Shown: positions 46,740-58,089, counted from the stretch's first letter. The stretch is DNA of 64,000 bases from Melastoma dodecandrum (GCA_029817715.1 JARUPY010000539.1:8841501-8905500), one strand, 5' to 3'. Notes: generated from the sequence alone by a model not told the origin. A program made the numbers and translations.

Positions 46740-46960
46740 GCCTTCTCACACTTCATGACCCTCCTCGTCAAATACGGGGTCCTCGTATGTCCGTGGCACC
46801 TCCGCATCTTCATGCTCCTCTTCCACATGGTCCATGTGAGGATGAACTTCCTCCATATTCTCCCTACCTGGCGGCATGAACTCATTTGCAAGTTGATCAT
46901 CCAACCCGCCGGTACGACCATACAATCGTATAAGTGCATACTCCCACATCATCTACATGG
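46740..46960 (-). pseudogene. Duplicated last exon of the MULE PMD gene
   Basis: It reads MMWEYALIRLYGRTGGLDDQ followed by an acidic tail (EEEHEDAEVPRTYEDPVFDEE). It is the unit 1 copy of 48490-48700 and keeps CGA (Arg) where the unit 2 copy has TGA. It is cut off from the rest of the gene by the duplication junction. Confidence 0.75.
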
Positions 46961-47169
46961 ATTCATCGGCAAGAGAAACGAGTTCGGGCTGGTCGGACTG
47001 AAGCTTAATCTTGCGGAAATTCTTCATCTATTTCACAAATATAGGTTAAGTTGAAAAATGGAATGAAAAAATGTAATGTGATACTCATAAATGATTTACC
47101 ATTGTGCCTAGCATGGAGCCGGTGTGCGATACGTATTGCCTGGTGTTTTCGCATACACTTTAAATAAAT

Positions 47170-48900
47170 GTTGAAACCGAAACCATTCTGTTCAGTACAC
47201 TTTAAATAAATGTATATAGAGAGATGGAAATTATTGGCATCCCAAATAACGGTCATATGGTGGTCCTATAACACCACAGAAGGTTGTAGACAACCTTACA
47301 GAACCTTGCCATAAATAGAAGATTATATTTTCTTCTATGAAACATATAATCCCTACTAGGGTTATTAGGAAACGTAATCGATTTAAATTAATCAGATAAT
47401 ATCTTGATTAAATCCTAATTATTTCGTAATTAATTAATCATTAACTAATCAATTAATCACAAAAATATTTCTTCCAAAAAACCTTCAACATGAGAAGCGT
47501 CTATAGAGTAAATGTTTTATTTCTATTATACAGAAGAAGGTTAATGCTCATCATCAAAACTTATATTCAACAATATCACAATGTCCTTTCTCATCCTTAG
47601 GAGAGGGTAGAGTGGTTGGATACAAAGAAGAACTTGAACAGTGGTTATTCTTCTTCTTGTTTTTAATCTCATTGTCTCAGGGGTGTTTTGTACGGAAATA
47701 AGGGAGTTTTGTACGGAAATATGGTTAGTTTTAAAAAAAATTACGAAATACGGTCCCAGTTTCGTAAAATACGGTTTTAGCGCTGAAGGGACGCGTTTTG
47801 AAAACGCGCCCTTTGATTTACAAAGAAGACGTGGTTTCCAAACGCGTCCTCCGTGTATCAAAAGAAGGGGCGGGTTATGCGGAATCCGGGCATAGGATGA
47901 GGGCGCGGTTTCAAAACGTGCCCTCATACAGGGGCGGGTTTTTGGGGACATTCTCCAAGTGTTGGGTCCCTAATTCAAAACTCGCCTCTCCCTGATAAAT
48001 ACAAGGGGCGGGTTTTTTAGACATTACTAAACACTTACGAATTATGTTAGAAACCTTGTTTCAACAACATAATAACCAAACTATCAAACTTCGAAACAAT
48101 CCATATTATAAAAATAGAACAATAATATCATATATAAAACCTTAAAATATCATACGTAAAGTCCATAAACGTTTACAAACATCAGTAAAGTCCCCCACGC
48201 CTCGTGGATGAACTAACATAAGGCCTGATGACAGGAACTTCTGGAACATGAGGCTGCTATGATGAATCATCCGGGTACAATTGCGTGATTTGAGAAGGTC
48301 CTTCTCCTTGTTGTGAATGGTCGTACTTGAAAAACTTATATTAGTTGAGTGACGAGAGTTTAAATCAATCGAACATCAAAGGACTCACCCGAATTCTCTC
48401 ATCCCTTTAGTCGGAGCTCCCGAGGTCGAACTGGACCCAACCTCGAAGTAAGGTGTGCTATAATCGGCAACTTGCGAGATGAGCATGCCTTCTCACACTT
48501 CATGACCCTCCTCGTCAAATACGGGGTCCTCGTATGACCGTGGCACCTCCGCATCTTCATGCTCCTCTTCCGCATGGTCCATGTGAGGATGATCTTCCTC
48601 CATATTCTCCCTACCTGGCGGCATGAACTCATTTGTAGGTTGATCATCCAACCCGCCGGTACGACCATACAATCATACAAGTGCATACTCCCACATCATC
48701 TACATGGATTCATCGGCAAGAGAAACAAGTTCGGGCTGGTCGGACTGAAGCTTAATCTTGCGGAAATTCTTCATCTATTTCACAAATATAGGTTAAGTTG
48801 AAAAATGGAATGGAAAAATGTAATGTGATACTCAAATGATTTACCATTGTGCCTAGCATGGAGCCGGTGTGCGATACGTATTGCCTGGTGTTTCGCATAC
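47170..48900. repeat. Tandem duplication, unit 2
   Basis: Copy of 45423-47156. It remains joined to the rest of the PMD gene on its right (beyond 48900), so this is the copy in its original setting on that side, while unit 1 is in its original setting on the left. Confidence 0.95.
47680..48022 (+). repeat. MULE left TIR (duplication unit 2)
   Basis: Second copy of the left TIR, made by the tandem duplication. The palindromes carry a few point changes compared with unit 1. Confidence 0.85.
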
Positions 48901-50267
48901 CATTTGGAGCATTTAATGCGAGACTGCCAAAACAGCGGCACGACGTTGTTCATCCGATCTTCCCACAGCTCCACAAACACCCGATGGTCCTCTCTCTAGT
49001 TGTTCATCGTCTTCCGTGCAAATCCATCCGATGGAGTGCCTTACTGGTGTCGCATTCTGCTGGCACGAGCTGATGATCGCCAAACTGACGAATCACTTTA
49101 TCCGGGTAGTGCCACTCCACGATGTAGAAGCAAATGAGATGGAGTCTGGCACGCCAAAAAGCCTCGCCCGATCGGCAATAATCTGAAAGCATGACTATCA
49201 ACTCCTCTGGGTAAGGATGCCAAACAATCTGCATATATCAATGTGAATGTGTGAGGAAGGTTCGATATAATCAAATGAAATTGTGAGCGATAGATGTTTA
49301 CCTGATCCATGGTTTGCCTATCGAAAGCCTCTTTATACGAGGAAAGTATATGGGTAGAGACCGTGCGTACATCCTTTGCAACGGCCCAGCGATAGCTCAA
49401 AGGCATATCCTCTATAAATGGGGTTCGATGTCTAAGAGGCGCTATATGTGAGAATCTATCCCATGCCCAAGTTTGTAACAATATTAGGGGACCCTCTATT
49501 TGAGATGCCTTGTGGTGAGCCGCCTTACACAAACTCCTATAAAGCCATGCAAGGCAGGCACTACCCCAACTGTACTGTCCAGCCCTCTCAAAGTCCGCTA
49601 GTAGAGGCAACCAGAATATGTGTACTAAACTGTCTGACTTCGTAGTGAATATCATCCCGCCAATCAGCTGCAAAATATAAGCCCTGGTATGCATCTGCAC
49701 TACTTCCTCAGGGGCATCTATAGGGATCTCACCAAAATTGGCAGCCAGGCAGCTTAGTCTAATACGACCAGACCTAATGTTGTCACCCCTAGGTACCCGA
49801 CCCAATAACTCTAGACACACTGCCTCATTAGATACGGAGGTGTCTGCTATCACCACATCACCATCTAAAGACAAACCTAGCTGAATTGCCACATCCTGTA
49901 GGGTGACGGTCATCTCACCATGCAGCACATGGAAGGTGTGTGTTTCTGGCCTCCAGCGTTCTGTCAATGCTGTGATAAGGGCCCAGTTTAAGGAAATGAA
50001 TGGAAGCTTAGCCACTCCGTAGAATCCTGCTTGACGGAGGTAAACATCCATCCTGGGATCGGTGGCAACTTCCTTCAGTGATTTCTCTACCCGACGGCAA
50101 GTTAGTTTGTTATTATGTAAACAAGGTACGAATACATGAAAGATAATGTAATAATTTAAAACTAAAGAAGTTGATATACCACACTATATCTGGCTTCCCA
50201 TATAGCCGTCGACCGATGCTTTCCTTGAGCACTAAGAACGTTTGTCTTTCTTGGCCCTGAACGCATT
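48490..50267 (-). pseudogene. PMD (plant mobile domain, MAIN/MAIL1-like) gene inside the MULE
   Basis: Predicted exons: about 50267-50182 (MRSGPRKTNVL, then STAIWEARYSV); about 50085-49302, the main PMD block, with PRMDVYLRQAGFYGVAKLPF, RWRPETHTFHVLHGEMTVTL and QDVAIQLGLSLDG; and 49228 onward (IVWHPYPEELIVML, then RLHLICFYIVEWHYPDKV), after a 73-bp GT-AG intron (49301-49229). Beyond HGRR near 49004 the frame shifts and a Trp position reads TAG, then ELWEDRMNN resumes. An acidic last exon lies near 48700-48490 with a TGA. PMD proteins occur as host silencing factors with the PP7L phosphatase and as passengers of MULE and Ty3/gypsy elements. The core is well preserved; the 3' part is degraded. 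It lies downstream of the transposase on the same strand. Confidence 0.82.
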
Positions 50268-50339
50268 TTCCTGTAAGACAATATAACAAGGGTTAAAAAC
50301 AAACATAAGTAAAGCATAAAAACAACAAGAATATATAAT

Positions 50340-52510
50340 TAAAACATGTCCTAATTTTTCTTTTAGGACAATTATGTCGGTTATGACCTTCCTTTCTACA
50401 TAACACAACTAGTTTTTCGAGATTTCTCCTTGATATCCATTTCATTACGTATATGGGATGACCGGGGACGCCCTTTTGGTCTGACTCTTGTAGGGTCGGG
50501 ATTGACTCTTGAAAAAGGATATTCAGGCCAATCATCTTTGCAATCAAAAGAATGCCATTTGTAAGCATATACGGCCTTCTGACACTCGAATAAGTAGAAA
50601 TGACTAATGACAGCGGTATGACTAACTTCTCATAATGTTCTTGTACTTCACAGTCATCGATTTCCTTGCAATGGCTATCAACTTCCTTCTACAAACAATA
50701 TTTTTATATCTCGTATTGAAATTGCTTGCCACATGTCTAAGACAGAACAACCAATGCGCAGCGGATCATTCACAGCCGCTTGAATGCCAGCACGTCTGTC
50801 GGAAATCAAGCATACTCCTCCCGTCCTTTCACCAACGACAAATCCCTTAAGGCATTTCAAGAACCAACTCCATGAATAATAGCTTTCCTCATCAACCAGT
50901 GCAAACTCAAGCGGCACAATATGGTTCTCCCCGTCCATAGAACATGCAATTAAGAGTTTATACCTATGTTTACGATATAGAAATGTGCCATCTATACTTA
51001 CAACTGGCCGACAATGATTGAATGCTTGAATACACTGTCCGAACGCCCAAAACAATATCGGAAAGTGGAATATTTCCACATCGCCAAGATTATAAGTTGC
51101 ACCCCAATTAACAATGGTTCCGGGGTTGGCAATTCTAATTGCATTCATAAGATGCGGCAACTCATTATAAGATTCATCTAGTTCGCCGTATTCAACTGCA
51201 ATTGCCTTCCTCTTTGCATCCCATACTCGTCTCCTAGTTACTTCGTACCCAAATCTCTCCTTTATTACATTCCGTAGGAACGACACTTTCACTTCAGGAG
51301 ATTCTCTAACAAAAGTACGAAAGTAAGGAACCATAAAGTTACAGTTAAGTCGATCATGATCTTGAGAAAGCATTGCATTTAAACATGTATGCGGCTCACC
51401 AACAATCGTTATTTCAAACTCATCATCACAAGCACGTTGAATCGCGCGTAATCTCCACTTGCAACCAGTTCCAAACTCAGAGCAAAACACAGATCACGTC
51501 GTCTTATCTGACTCCATAATTTTGTAGTGATAATGGTTTTTGATATGGAACATATTCACCGTATGAATGAGATGAGTCTTATGCTTGAACCACATCCCTT
51601 TACGAAATTGAACCACAGTGTCCGGATCGTCCGTCATCCTAACATTCTCATCCTCCTCGAAAATCACCTTTCCAGTATCGCCACTGTCTAGATAGAATGC
51701 TAGAGATTTCTCTAACTGTTTCTTCCTAGAATGACCAGCCTCATTAACCCCGACATTCCTAATATTTTCCTCGTTCCCTAGATCAACACCGTTGAACATT
51801 TCATCATCAGTATTGGCATCATTATCGGAATTCACTATTGAATCAACTATATGATTCTCATATCGCCGATATATAGTTTCGTTTAGAACTACTTCATCGC
51901 CCATATTACGTTCTAAATCTTCAAACGGGTCACCCTCTTCATAATCATTACCACCATCATTCTCATTACCACCATCCTCCTCATTCCCACATTACCAACA
52001 TATCCGCTACACCCTTCATTTACCGATACCAATCGACGAATATTTCTACTAACTTCGAAATTTTTCATTCTCTCTTGCATGACATTTAACCCCTCATCCA
52101 CATTCACTCCTACGGCCTGCGTGTTACTACCATAATTACTTCTTGAATTTGGAGCATCCCTTTATTGCTAGAATTCCCAGAAACTGATATCACATACACT
52201 TCTTGAATGCGGTCACCATTTGACATCGCAAACTCACACAACAACCTAACATCCTCATTATCACCAATAGGTACTAGCATAAATTTATGCCAGAAGGACC
52301 GTATGAAGGAACGAGATATTTATGACATATTTCCAGCCTACTGCCTTCGTTTAATCTCATTGCATTAGCAATTACCCTTTCAAATTGCACCTAGTCGACA
52401 TCAGCAAGTACCTTTATACGTTTCACTGGACCCTATTATAACTTACTCCCTGACTACCATGAATAACCTTCTCATTTCCATACAACAACAAATGAACTAG
52501 CGACATTGAA
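50340..52510 (-). pseudogene. MuDR/MULE transposase, broken
   Basis: Minus strand from about 52510: an N-terminal region in shifting frames (HLLLYGNEKVIHGSQGVSYN, ERVIANAMRLNEGS, EDVRLLCEFAMSNGDRIQEV) and an acidic linker (51904-51600). The MuDR N-terminal domain follows (FRKGMWFKHKTHLIHTVNMF; WRLRAIQRACDDEFEI, then PHTC). The DDE transposase has SIDGTFLYRKHRYKLLIACS (first Asp) and CLISDRRAGIQAA (second Asp). Lesions: in-frame TGA at 51494-51496; a frameshift near 50740 that moves the LRHVASNF block to another frame; an internal deletion removing the catalytic Glu and SWIM region (about 50640-50580); and a one-base loss inside the C-terminal CCHC knuckle (CRKEGHNRHNC, near 50380). It cannot make an active enzyme. 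Confidence 0.9.
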
Positions 52511-52977
52511 ACGTAAGATAAAACTTACATGAATTAGCTAGTTCTTCGAACTTAATAATACCTACAAAAATTCAAAAAACATACCATTAATCATCAAAAT
52601 AACGGTAATTACAAAAATCTTTAGTGCACGCTTCGTAAAGGAATAATCACAGCACTCTACCCACAACGGTTTAATATTTATTTCCAACGATCCAATTAGG
52701 ACATACCACTTTTAGGGGGTGACGGGCGCAGGACGATGGGCGGGTAAAGGGCGGAAGACGAAGGGCGTCGGCCAAAGGGCGGATGGGGTGACAGATGACG
52801 TCGGCCGAAGGGCGTCGGACGGCGAAGGATGAAGAGCAGATGGGGTGACAGGTGACGGGAGTTGGCCGTCGGGCGTCGGAGGTCAAGGGGTGGGGCATCG
52901 GCCGTTTGGGTGTGGGGAGGCGGGTTAGATTTAGAGAAAACTGATTTCGGGGGAGGGGGACCCAAGTTATGCTTGAC

Positions 52978-53447
52978 GGGGGGCGGGTTTTCAAAACCCG
53001 CCCCTTATTCAGTTACTTTAGGGGTGGGTTTTCAAAACTCACCCCTCGTTCGACGCCAATACCTTTCATACACTCGGGAATTCGCCCAAGTGTTGAATGG
53101 GAAACTCGCCTCTTGTGTATTTCCAGAAGGGGCCCCCAAGACTTGGAGAATTTCTCCAGTGTTGGAGGGGCGGGTTGCATGAGGGCGCGTTTTGAAACCG
53201 CGCCCTCATGCTGTGCCTAAATTCCGCATAGGGGTGGGTTTCGAAAATCCACCCCTTCCTTTGATACACGGAGGACGCGTTTTGAAACGCGCCCTCTTTA
53301 AAAATCAAAGGGCACGTTTTCAAAAGGCGTCCCTCCAACGGTAAAACCGTATTTTACGAAACTGGGATCGTATTTCGTAATTTTTTTTAAAACTAACCGT
53401 ATTTCCGTACAGAAAATAAGGAGTCAACTTGGAAATAAGGCCCTCCC
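52978..53447 (-). repeat. MULE right TIR
   Basis: It contains at least five palindromes: 52980-53004, 53020-53046, 53178-53207, 53230-53256 and 53272-53293, plus a weaker one at 53309-53333. All are centred on TTTTCAAAA or close variants, with 8-12-base GC-rich arms. The outer part matches the left TIR's TACGGAAAT and TTTTTTTTAAAACTAACCG blocks. Confidence 0.85.
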
Positions 53448-53704
53448 GGGATGAAACTTCGAATGAAAGGATTTCCATTAAATGCATAGTAATGGAAATT
53501 GGAACATGATGTGGGTTTTGACTTGGGCGATCCCACTTTCATTTATTTGGATAAATATTTACTTCTTTCTTTCCTTTTTTTCTGGACAAATTTATTTGAT
53601 TTCATATGCTATAATACTCTCCATTCGATGTGATGCGTATGCTTTGCTTTTATAATTGTGATGATTATTATCATTTTATTTAAAGAGGAGAGAGAGAGAG
53701 GTAA

Positions 53705-54515
53705 AACATCTCCTGGTGAATCTGATGGATAGTATCATTCAACTTGTTAAGCTCTATCTCCATGTACTGCCACCACCACCATCATCAACAGAATCAAATC
53801 AGATTATTAGAACACTTGCAACAGTACACAGAGAATTGGAAAGGAACTTCCACATATCTCATAGTCAAATTAAAAATTAAAGAATAGCAGCCTCCGCGCG
53901 ATACGCATCAGAGATCAGTATATAAATGAATTGACTTTTCGGCAGCTTTTTTCGCTATTTATCAACTGACGGTTGAACAAAACTTACGTAGAGCTGGTCC
54001 TTCTTGGCAATGCTAGACCAGTCCTTCGCTGCAACACCAGTTTTCCAGTCGAAATCCACGCTCATACTGATGACCGGATCATGATTAGGCACCGAGAAGC
54101 ACACCGTGTAGTCCCCTGCCTCGATTGCGGTGAAGGCAAACTGACCGGTGGTCACGAGCTCGAAAGTATGGTAACTATTGCCACGGGGAGACGTAACCTA
54201 AGTATTTCCAAACATATGATCCACACAATTGATATAATTATGATGAGAACACGGGGAATGCTGTGGAGATTCACAAAAAACATCATTAGCTATGATCGGT
54301 GGTACCCTGAGGCTGATCCTATGGGAATCATCGAGGGGGAGGGTATCGGAAGGGTTGACGACGGAAAGCTTGCCGACGGTCATGGCGTTGCTCCTCATGT
54401 CTTCGGATATGCACTTGGTTTGACCCGACCGCAGGTCGAACCTCAGGGATTGCACCTTCGCGGACAGGAACCACACGACCAACGCCATCGTCACGAGGGA
54501 TCGTGAAGGGATCAT
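53705..54515 (-). pseudogene. p24-delta (emp24/gp25L) cargo receptor, 3'-truncated
   Basis: Exon 1 is 54515-54306 (start at MIPSRSL; an ATG seven codons upstream is possible). The intron is 54305-54198, exon 2 54197-53988, the intron 53987-53767, and exon 3 from 53766. A signal peptide (LVTMALVVWFLSAKVQS) leads into the GOLD domain (LRFDLRSGQTKCISEDM; SPRGNSYHTF; TGQFAFTAIEAGDYTVCF; VDFDWKTGVAAKDWSSIAKK). Exon 3 gives the start of the coiled coil (MEIELNKLNDTIHQIHQEMF). Introns are GT-AG and phase 0. These receptors cycle between ER and Golgi in COPI/COPII vesicles; the wording is that of the delta-2 subclass. After EMFYL the sequence runs into a CT microsatellite and stops, so the rest of the coiled coil, the membrane span and the KKxx tail are missing. 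The MULE end lies 260 bases further on. Confidence 0.9.
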
Positions 54516-54743
54516 CTTTCGAGAGGGTTTTTCCACCAGGGCACAAAACGAAATCTCAACAAAAGAGAGATTGGAACGAAGGTAACTTCAGTTACGTTTG
54601 CCCCGCCATTTTAGGGGGGGGGGGGGGTCGATTTATCCATAGTTTGTTATTAAAATGTAGTAACGTTAAGAGAAAGAACTCCCCCTAAACAAGCCGGAAG
54701 AGAACAAGCAAGAACTACTGGCAATAAATGCACCCGTTGTTCC
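54516..54743. other. Upstream flank of the p24 gene
   Basis: Contains a poly-G run at about 54614-54627. No gene seen. Confidence 0.4.
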
Positions 54744-56373
54744 TGTTAAATTTTAGGGCACAGCGGAAACAAATATTATAAAATTTTATGCCCAAAATAA
54801 CAAAATCTCATGGTACGTAGAAATTTTAGATAAATAATAACATTATCTTACCCGAAAATCATACCTTGAAATTTTCGACGAAACAAAACGTAATCAGGAA
54901 CAATAAATCGAGAGCCCCAAGTGTGACTCCTCTAGCGATATCCACGCACAAACGATCACGAACCTCTTAACGATCCCTTAGGTGCTAGCCTCTTGGATTG
55001 ATAAAGAATTTCGGAAGCTCACAAAACTCTATGTATATCTTTTGGGATTTTTCTTTCTGTGGTTTTTCTCTCCCAGAAACACACGAAAGGAAATTTTTCT
55101 CTAATTTTTTTCAAGTCTCCACCAAAAAATGAATCTACAGACTCTATCCTTTCCAGGTAACCAAAATAAACGTCACAGGAAACTTAGTTTGTTTCCAATG
55201 TAAGGTATGATCATTTAATATTGAATAAAATAATACAAATAGATTTTAACCCATAAATGTATTGTTAAAATTTAATCAAATATTAATTTACTCAAATAAA
55301 ATATCAAATACTTATTTCATTTTCTTAAATAAAAATAATTCGGATATGATATCTTAATAAATATTAAATATTCATTTCACATCCTTTTAAAAACAAATAA
55401 TATGACCTGAATAAATCCATATTCGATCTTGGTCTATTTATTTGCTTCCGATATTTCAGAATAAATTACTAATCCAATTAATTCTAATTCTGAAATAAAA
55501 TGATTAATTTTAGTATCCACTAAAATAATCAAAATATAATGTTCGTGTCGACGTGCTATGCGTGCGACCCTCTAGGTCCTATACACGAAGGCAGTTTATA
55601 TCCATACACAAACTAAGGTAACCGTCTAGCAACAGTTTTTAGTCACCCAACGTGTTAGGATAATGATCATAAATCATAAACCACTATGAACCGATTACCG
55701 TGTAATTCAATCTCTTCATCTAACCGACATCTCAATTAATTCGGCGCAAAATATATCATCACCGAATTAATTGTTTTACTTGATTACCAAGATATAATAG
55801 ACTCTCTTGAATGTAAAACATTCCTCCCATGGCCATGGATTTTAGAGTCGCTAATATCTCTATCAAGTGGCCTAGATGTCAACTCTCTAATCAAAGAGAG
55901 CGATGATTCCTATATTGACTCAGCACTATTCTCTCTACGCTTTGTCACACGCCCAACAGTCGTATTACTCACAATCCGGTTAAAGATTGCTTTTAACGAC
56001 GTCAAAGTGTCCAAACTCCACGCATAGAATAAATGAAGGTCTCAAGTCAAAAGATTAGTTACACTCGTCCATAAAGAGGATTGACCAATGATGTTCTATA
56101 TTGGTATCCTCTTAAACGGGTCGTGTCCAGTTTCCCTAATCTTAGGGTACCCTTAAGTATAACTTAGATATACTATCACTTGGTCTATCTTGACCTCAGC
56201 TATACTTAGCGATGATCTAGATGCATATGTCCCCTCTAAACATCTATCCGATCACGGACTATTTCAGATTAATATACTCAATAATCTGTGGGACTTTATC
56301 ACTAATAATTTTACGTGCAGAAAAGTAAAATAATCAATAACAAATACTCGTCTTTATTAATTATTTATCAACA
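54744..56373 (-). mobile_element. Possible solo copia-type LTR
   Basis: AT-rich DNA reading on the minus strand from TGTTGATAAATAATTAAT (56373) to TTTCCGCTGTGCCCTAAAAT...AACA (54744). The end style (TTCCGCTGTG...AACA) is common at copia LTR 3' ends. No matching target duplication was found (GTTCC left, AATAC right), and no second copy is present. There are no coding domains. Confidence 0.35.
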
Positions 56374-56421
56374 AATACATTAAAGTATCTTGGCACATAA
56401 GTGCACACACTAAAAGTTCTC

Positions 56422-58089
56422 TCAGAAGGAGGGCATCCCTACAACTTTTCGCAGTTTCTCGTAAGACACCCAGAATACGAATTGCCAAGGACCCAGCCTC
56501 ACCCAGGTAGGGAAAAAACCTTTCCAGAGTGCTCTCGGTCCTTCGAGTCTGACGATCTTGACCAGACAATCATAAGAGTTGCGATACCTGACCTTGTCCG
56601 TAGAGTCCGCAGCCTGATTCATCATTCTTGTCTTGACAACATCTGCAGGACAGCTCAACGCGGTCGCAGAAAGCCCCGACATGATCGATGCCAGGGTGTG
56701 AACGTAGATGTTATCTTCACACACTCGATTCCGGATGAAGAACTGCTTGGCCTGATCATAGCAAGCTAATTCTCCCATATTTACGAGGAACGCTCTCTGC
56801 GCATTGGGCAGGACCCCTTTCCATAGACCTGCTATCCCAGCGGCGCGAATGATTTTCTAAAATGCATCAACAGGACCTGAGTACCGAGGACTGATTCCTT
56901 GGCTGACCAACCGACCGTCTGGTTGCATTCTCACTTTAACCAGATCAGCAGGGCTTGCAATTACCTGCATGACTAACGGAAGAAACCAAATGAATCAGAA
57001 TGACAGTCTTAAAAGCTTTACAAATTCTTATTCAGAAGAGTATTAAGAGCACTACAAAATCTAATGTGTCCACAAGTGCATTCCAGTTAAACAGCTATAG
57101 GTGTCCAACCTACCCTAAGCATGCAGAACCCTACAGCGTCGAGGTAATGCTAATGGTAGGAAATGGAAAAGAGAGAAATGCCACTCCAGGCATAGATTAT
57201 AGATCACTCATTGGCAAATGTTAATTTGCGTTATCACCTCGAACCTCAAAGGCATTATGATAGGAAATGTAGATCAGCTTTATGTTCGACATGATTTGTC
57301 GCAGATTATTACACTCAATACCTAGAAAAAACATGCTTTGAAGAAGAAGAGCTCGACCCGTAGTGTTTTTAAATAGCGTGAAGAGCGAGCAGGTGTGGAA
57401 TCATGAGCTCTAAGAACAACTAAGGATGTCGGTCTTTGTACTCAGAAGCAGAAGACATTTAGCATTAGAACTAGGAACTGAGGAAACTGAACAAGCTAAA
57501 AGCACCACAGCAGCTGCAAAGCCATTCATGGGACGGATATCCAATAAGAGGATCACAGCAGCGAGAACCAGAACATGGGAATCGAAACGCCTTGGCTGGG
57601 TTTTCACATTCCCCCTTGGTTAGGCAAAAGCTTTGAAATTTCCATATCGGAATCGGACTCCTACTCGACGTTCAATAGACAGGGAAATGACAAAAATCAA
57701 ACAACTGCAGAACAGTCCCGAACCTGTGCAATGACTCCGGAGACACCCCCGATGAAGGCCTTAGCCGGCAGAGGGAGGGAATATTCGTCTCCCTCCGAGG
57801 AGGATCGGGAACAGTTCCTGAGGTACTCGTAGGCGACGATGCGGACGGGGGTGTAGAAGAGGTGACGGAGGAGGGCTGGGGAGAGTCCCTGGTAGAGGGC
57901 AAGGGGGCCTTGCCGGCGGAGGATATCGGAGAGGATGCGGAAGGAGGAGGGGGAGGAGGGAAGGGAGGTGTGGAGCTGGAGGCGTGTCTTGATGAGGTCG
58001 ATGGGAAAAGTGGAGGTTTCAGCAGCCATAGCCGAGAGTGAGGTCAGCAGTATCTTCTTCTTCCCCTGGGATCGTCCCCATTCCTCCAT
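56422..58089 (-). pseudogene. UCP3: Mitochondrial uncoupling protein 3-like carrier, one in-frame stop
   Basis: Exon 1 is 58089-57724, the intron 57723-56965 (759 bp, GT-AG, phase 0) and exon 2 is 56964-56422, giving about 301 codons, close to the family's ~305. It has three mitochondrial carrier repeats with signatures PIDLIKTR, PADLVKVR and PADVVKTR, and UCP3-like blocks LLTSLSAMAAETSTFPID, GLSPALLRHLFYTPVRI, MGELACYDQAKQFF, HTLASIMSGLSATALSCPAD and WVRLGPWQFVFWVSYEKLR. It would be an inner-mitochondrial-membrane transporter of anions/protons. One lesion: TAG at minus 56859-56857 in exon 2, where the family has a Thr/Arg/Lys-type residue before KII. Everything after it stays in frame, so it is either a very recent pseudogene or a sequence error. 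Confidence 0.9.

Larger units (their letters stand above)
45423..47156. repeat. Tandem duplication, unit 1
   Basis: About 1734 bp, almost identical to unit 2 at 47170-48900 (about 28 differences by eye, roughly 1.6%). It contains the outer 403 bases of the solo LTR, its target duplication, ~100 bases of flank, the MULE left TIR, and the last PMD exon (46960-46740). A 13-base filler separates the units. Confidence 0.95.
45933..53447 (-). mobile_element. Mutator-like element carrying transposase and PMD genes
   Basis: Related inverted termini lie at 45933-46280 (with a second copy, 47680-48022, produced by the tandem duplication) and 52978-53447. Both run inward as an outer TACGGAAATA part, an AT-rich GTTTTAAAAAAAATTACGAAA part, then an array of GC-rich palindromes. 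Between them, on the minus strand, lie a MuDR-type transposase gene and a PMD gene. I could not find a 9-bp target duplication; the outermost bases of the two TIRs differ. The element is inactive because the transposase is broken. Confidence 0.82.

Noticed and set aside
52671..53338. Overlapping Pro-rich frames near the right TIR
   Set aside because: They arise from GC-rich repeats (CGGGCG, GGGCGTCGG) and palindromes; no domain.
45924..53456. 9-bp MULE target-site duplication
   Set aside because: Bases outside 45933 (ATTGTCTCA) and 53447 (CGGGATGAA) do not match, so none is claimed.
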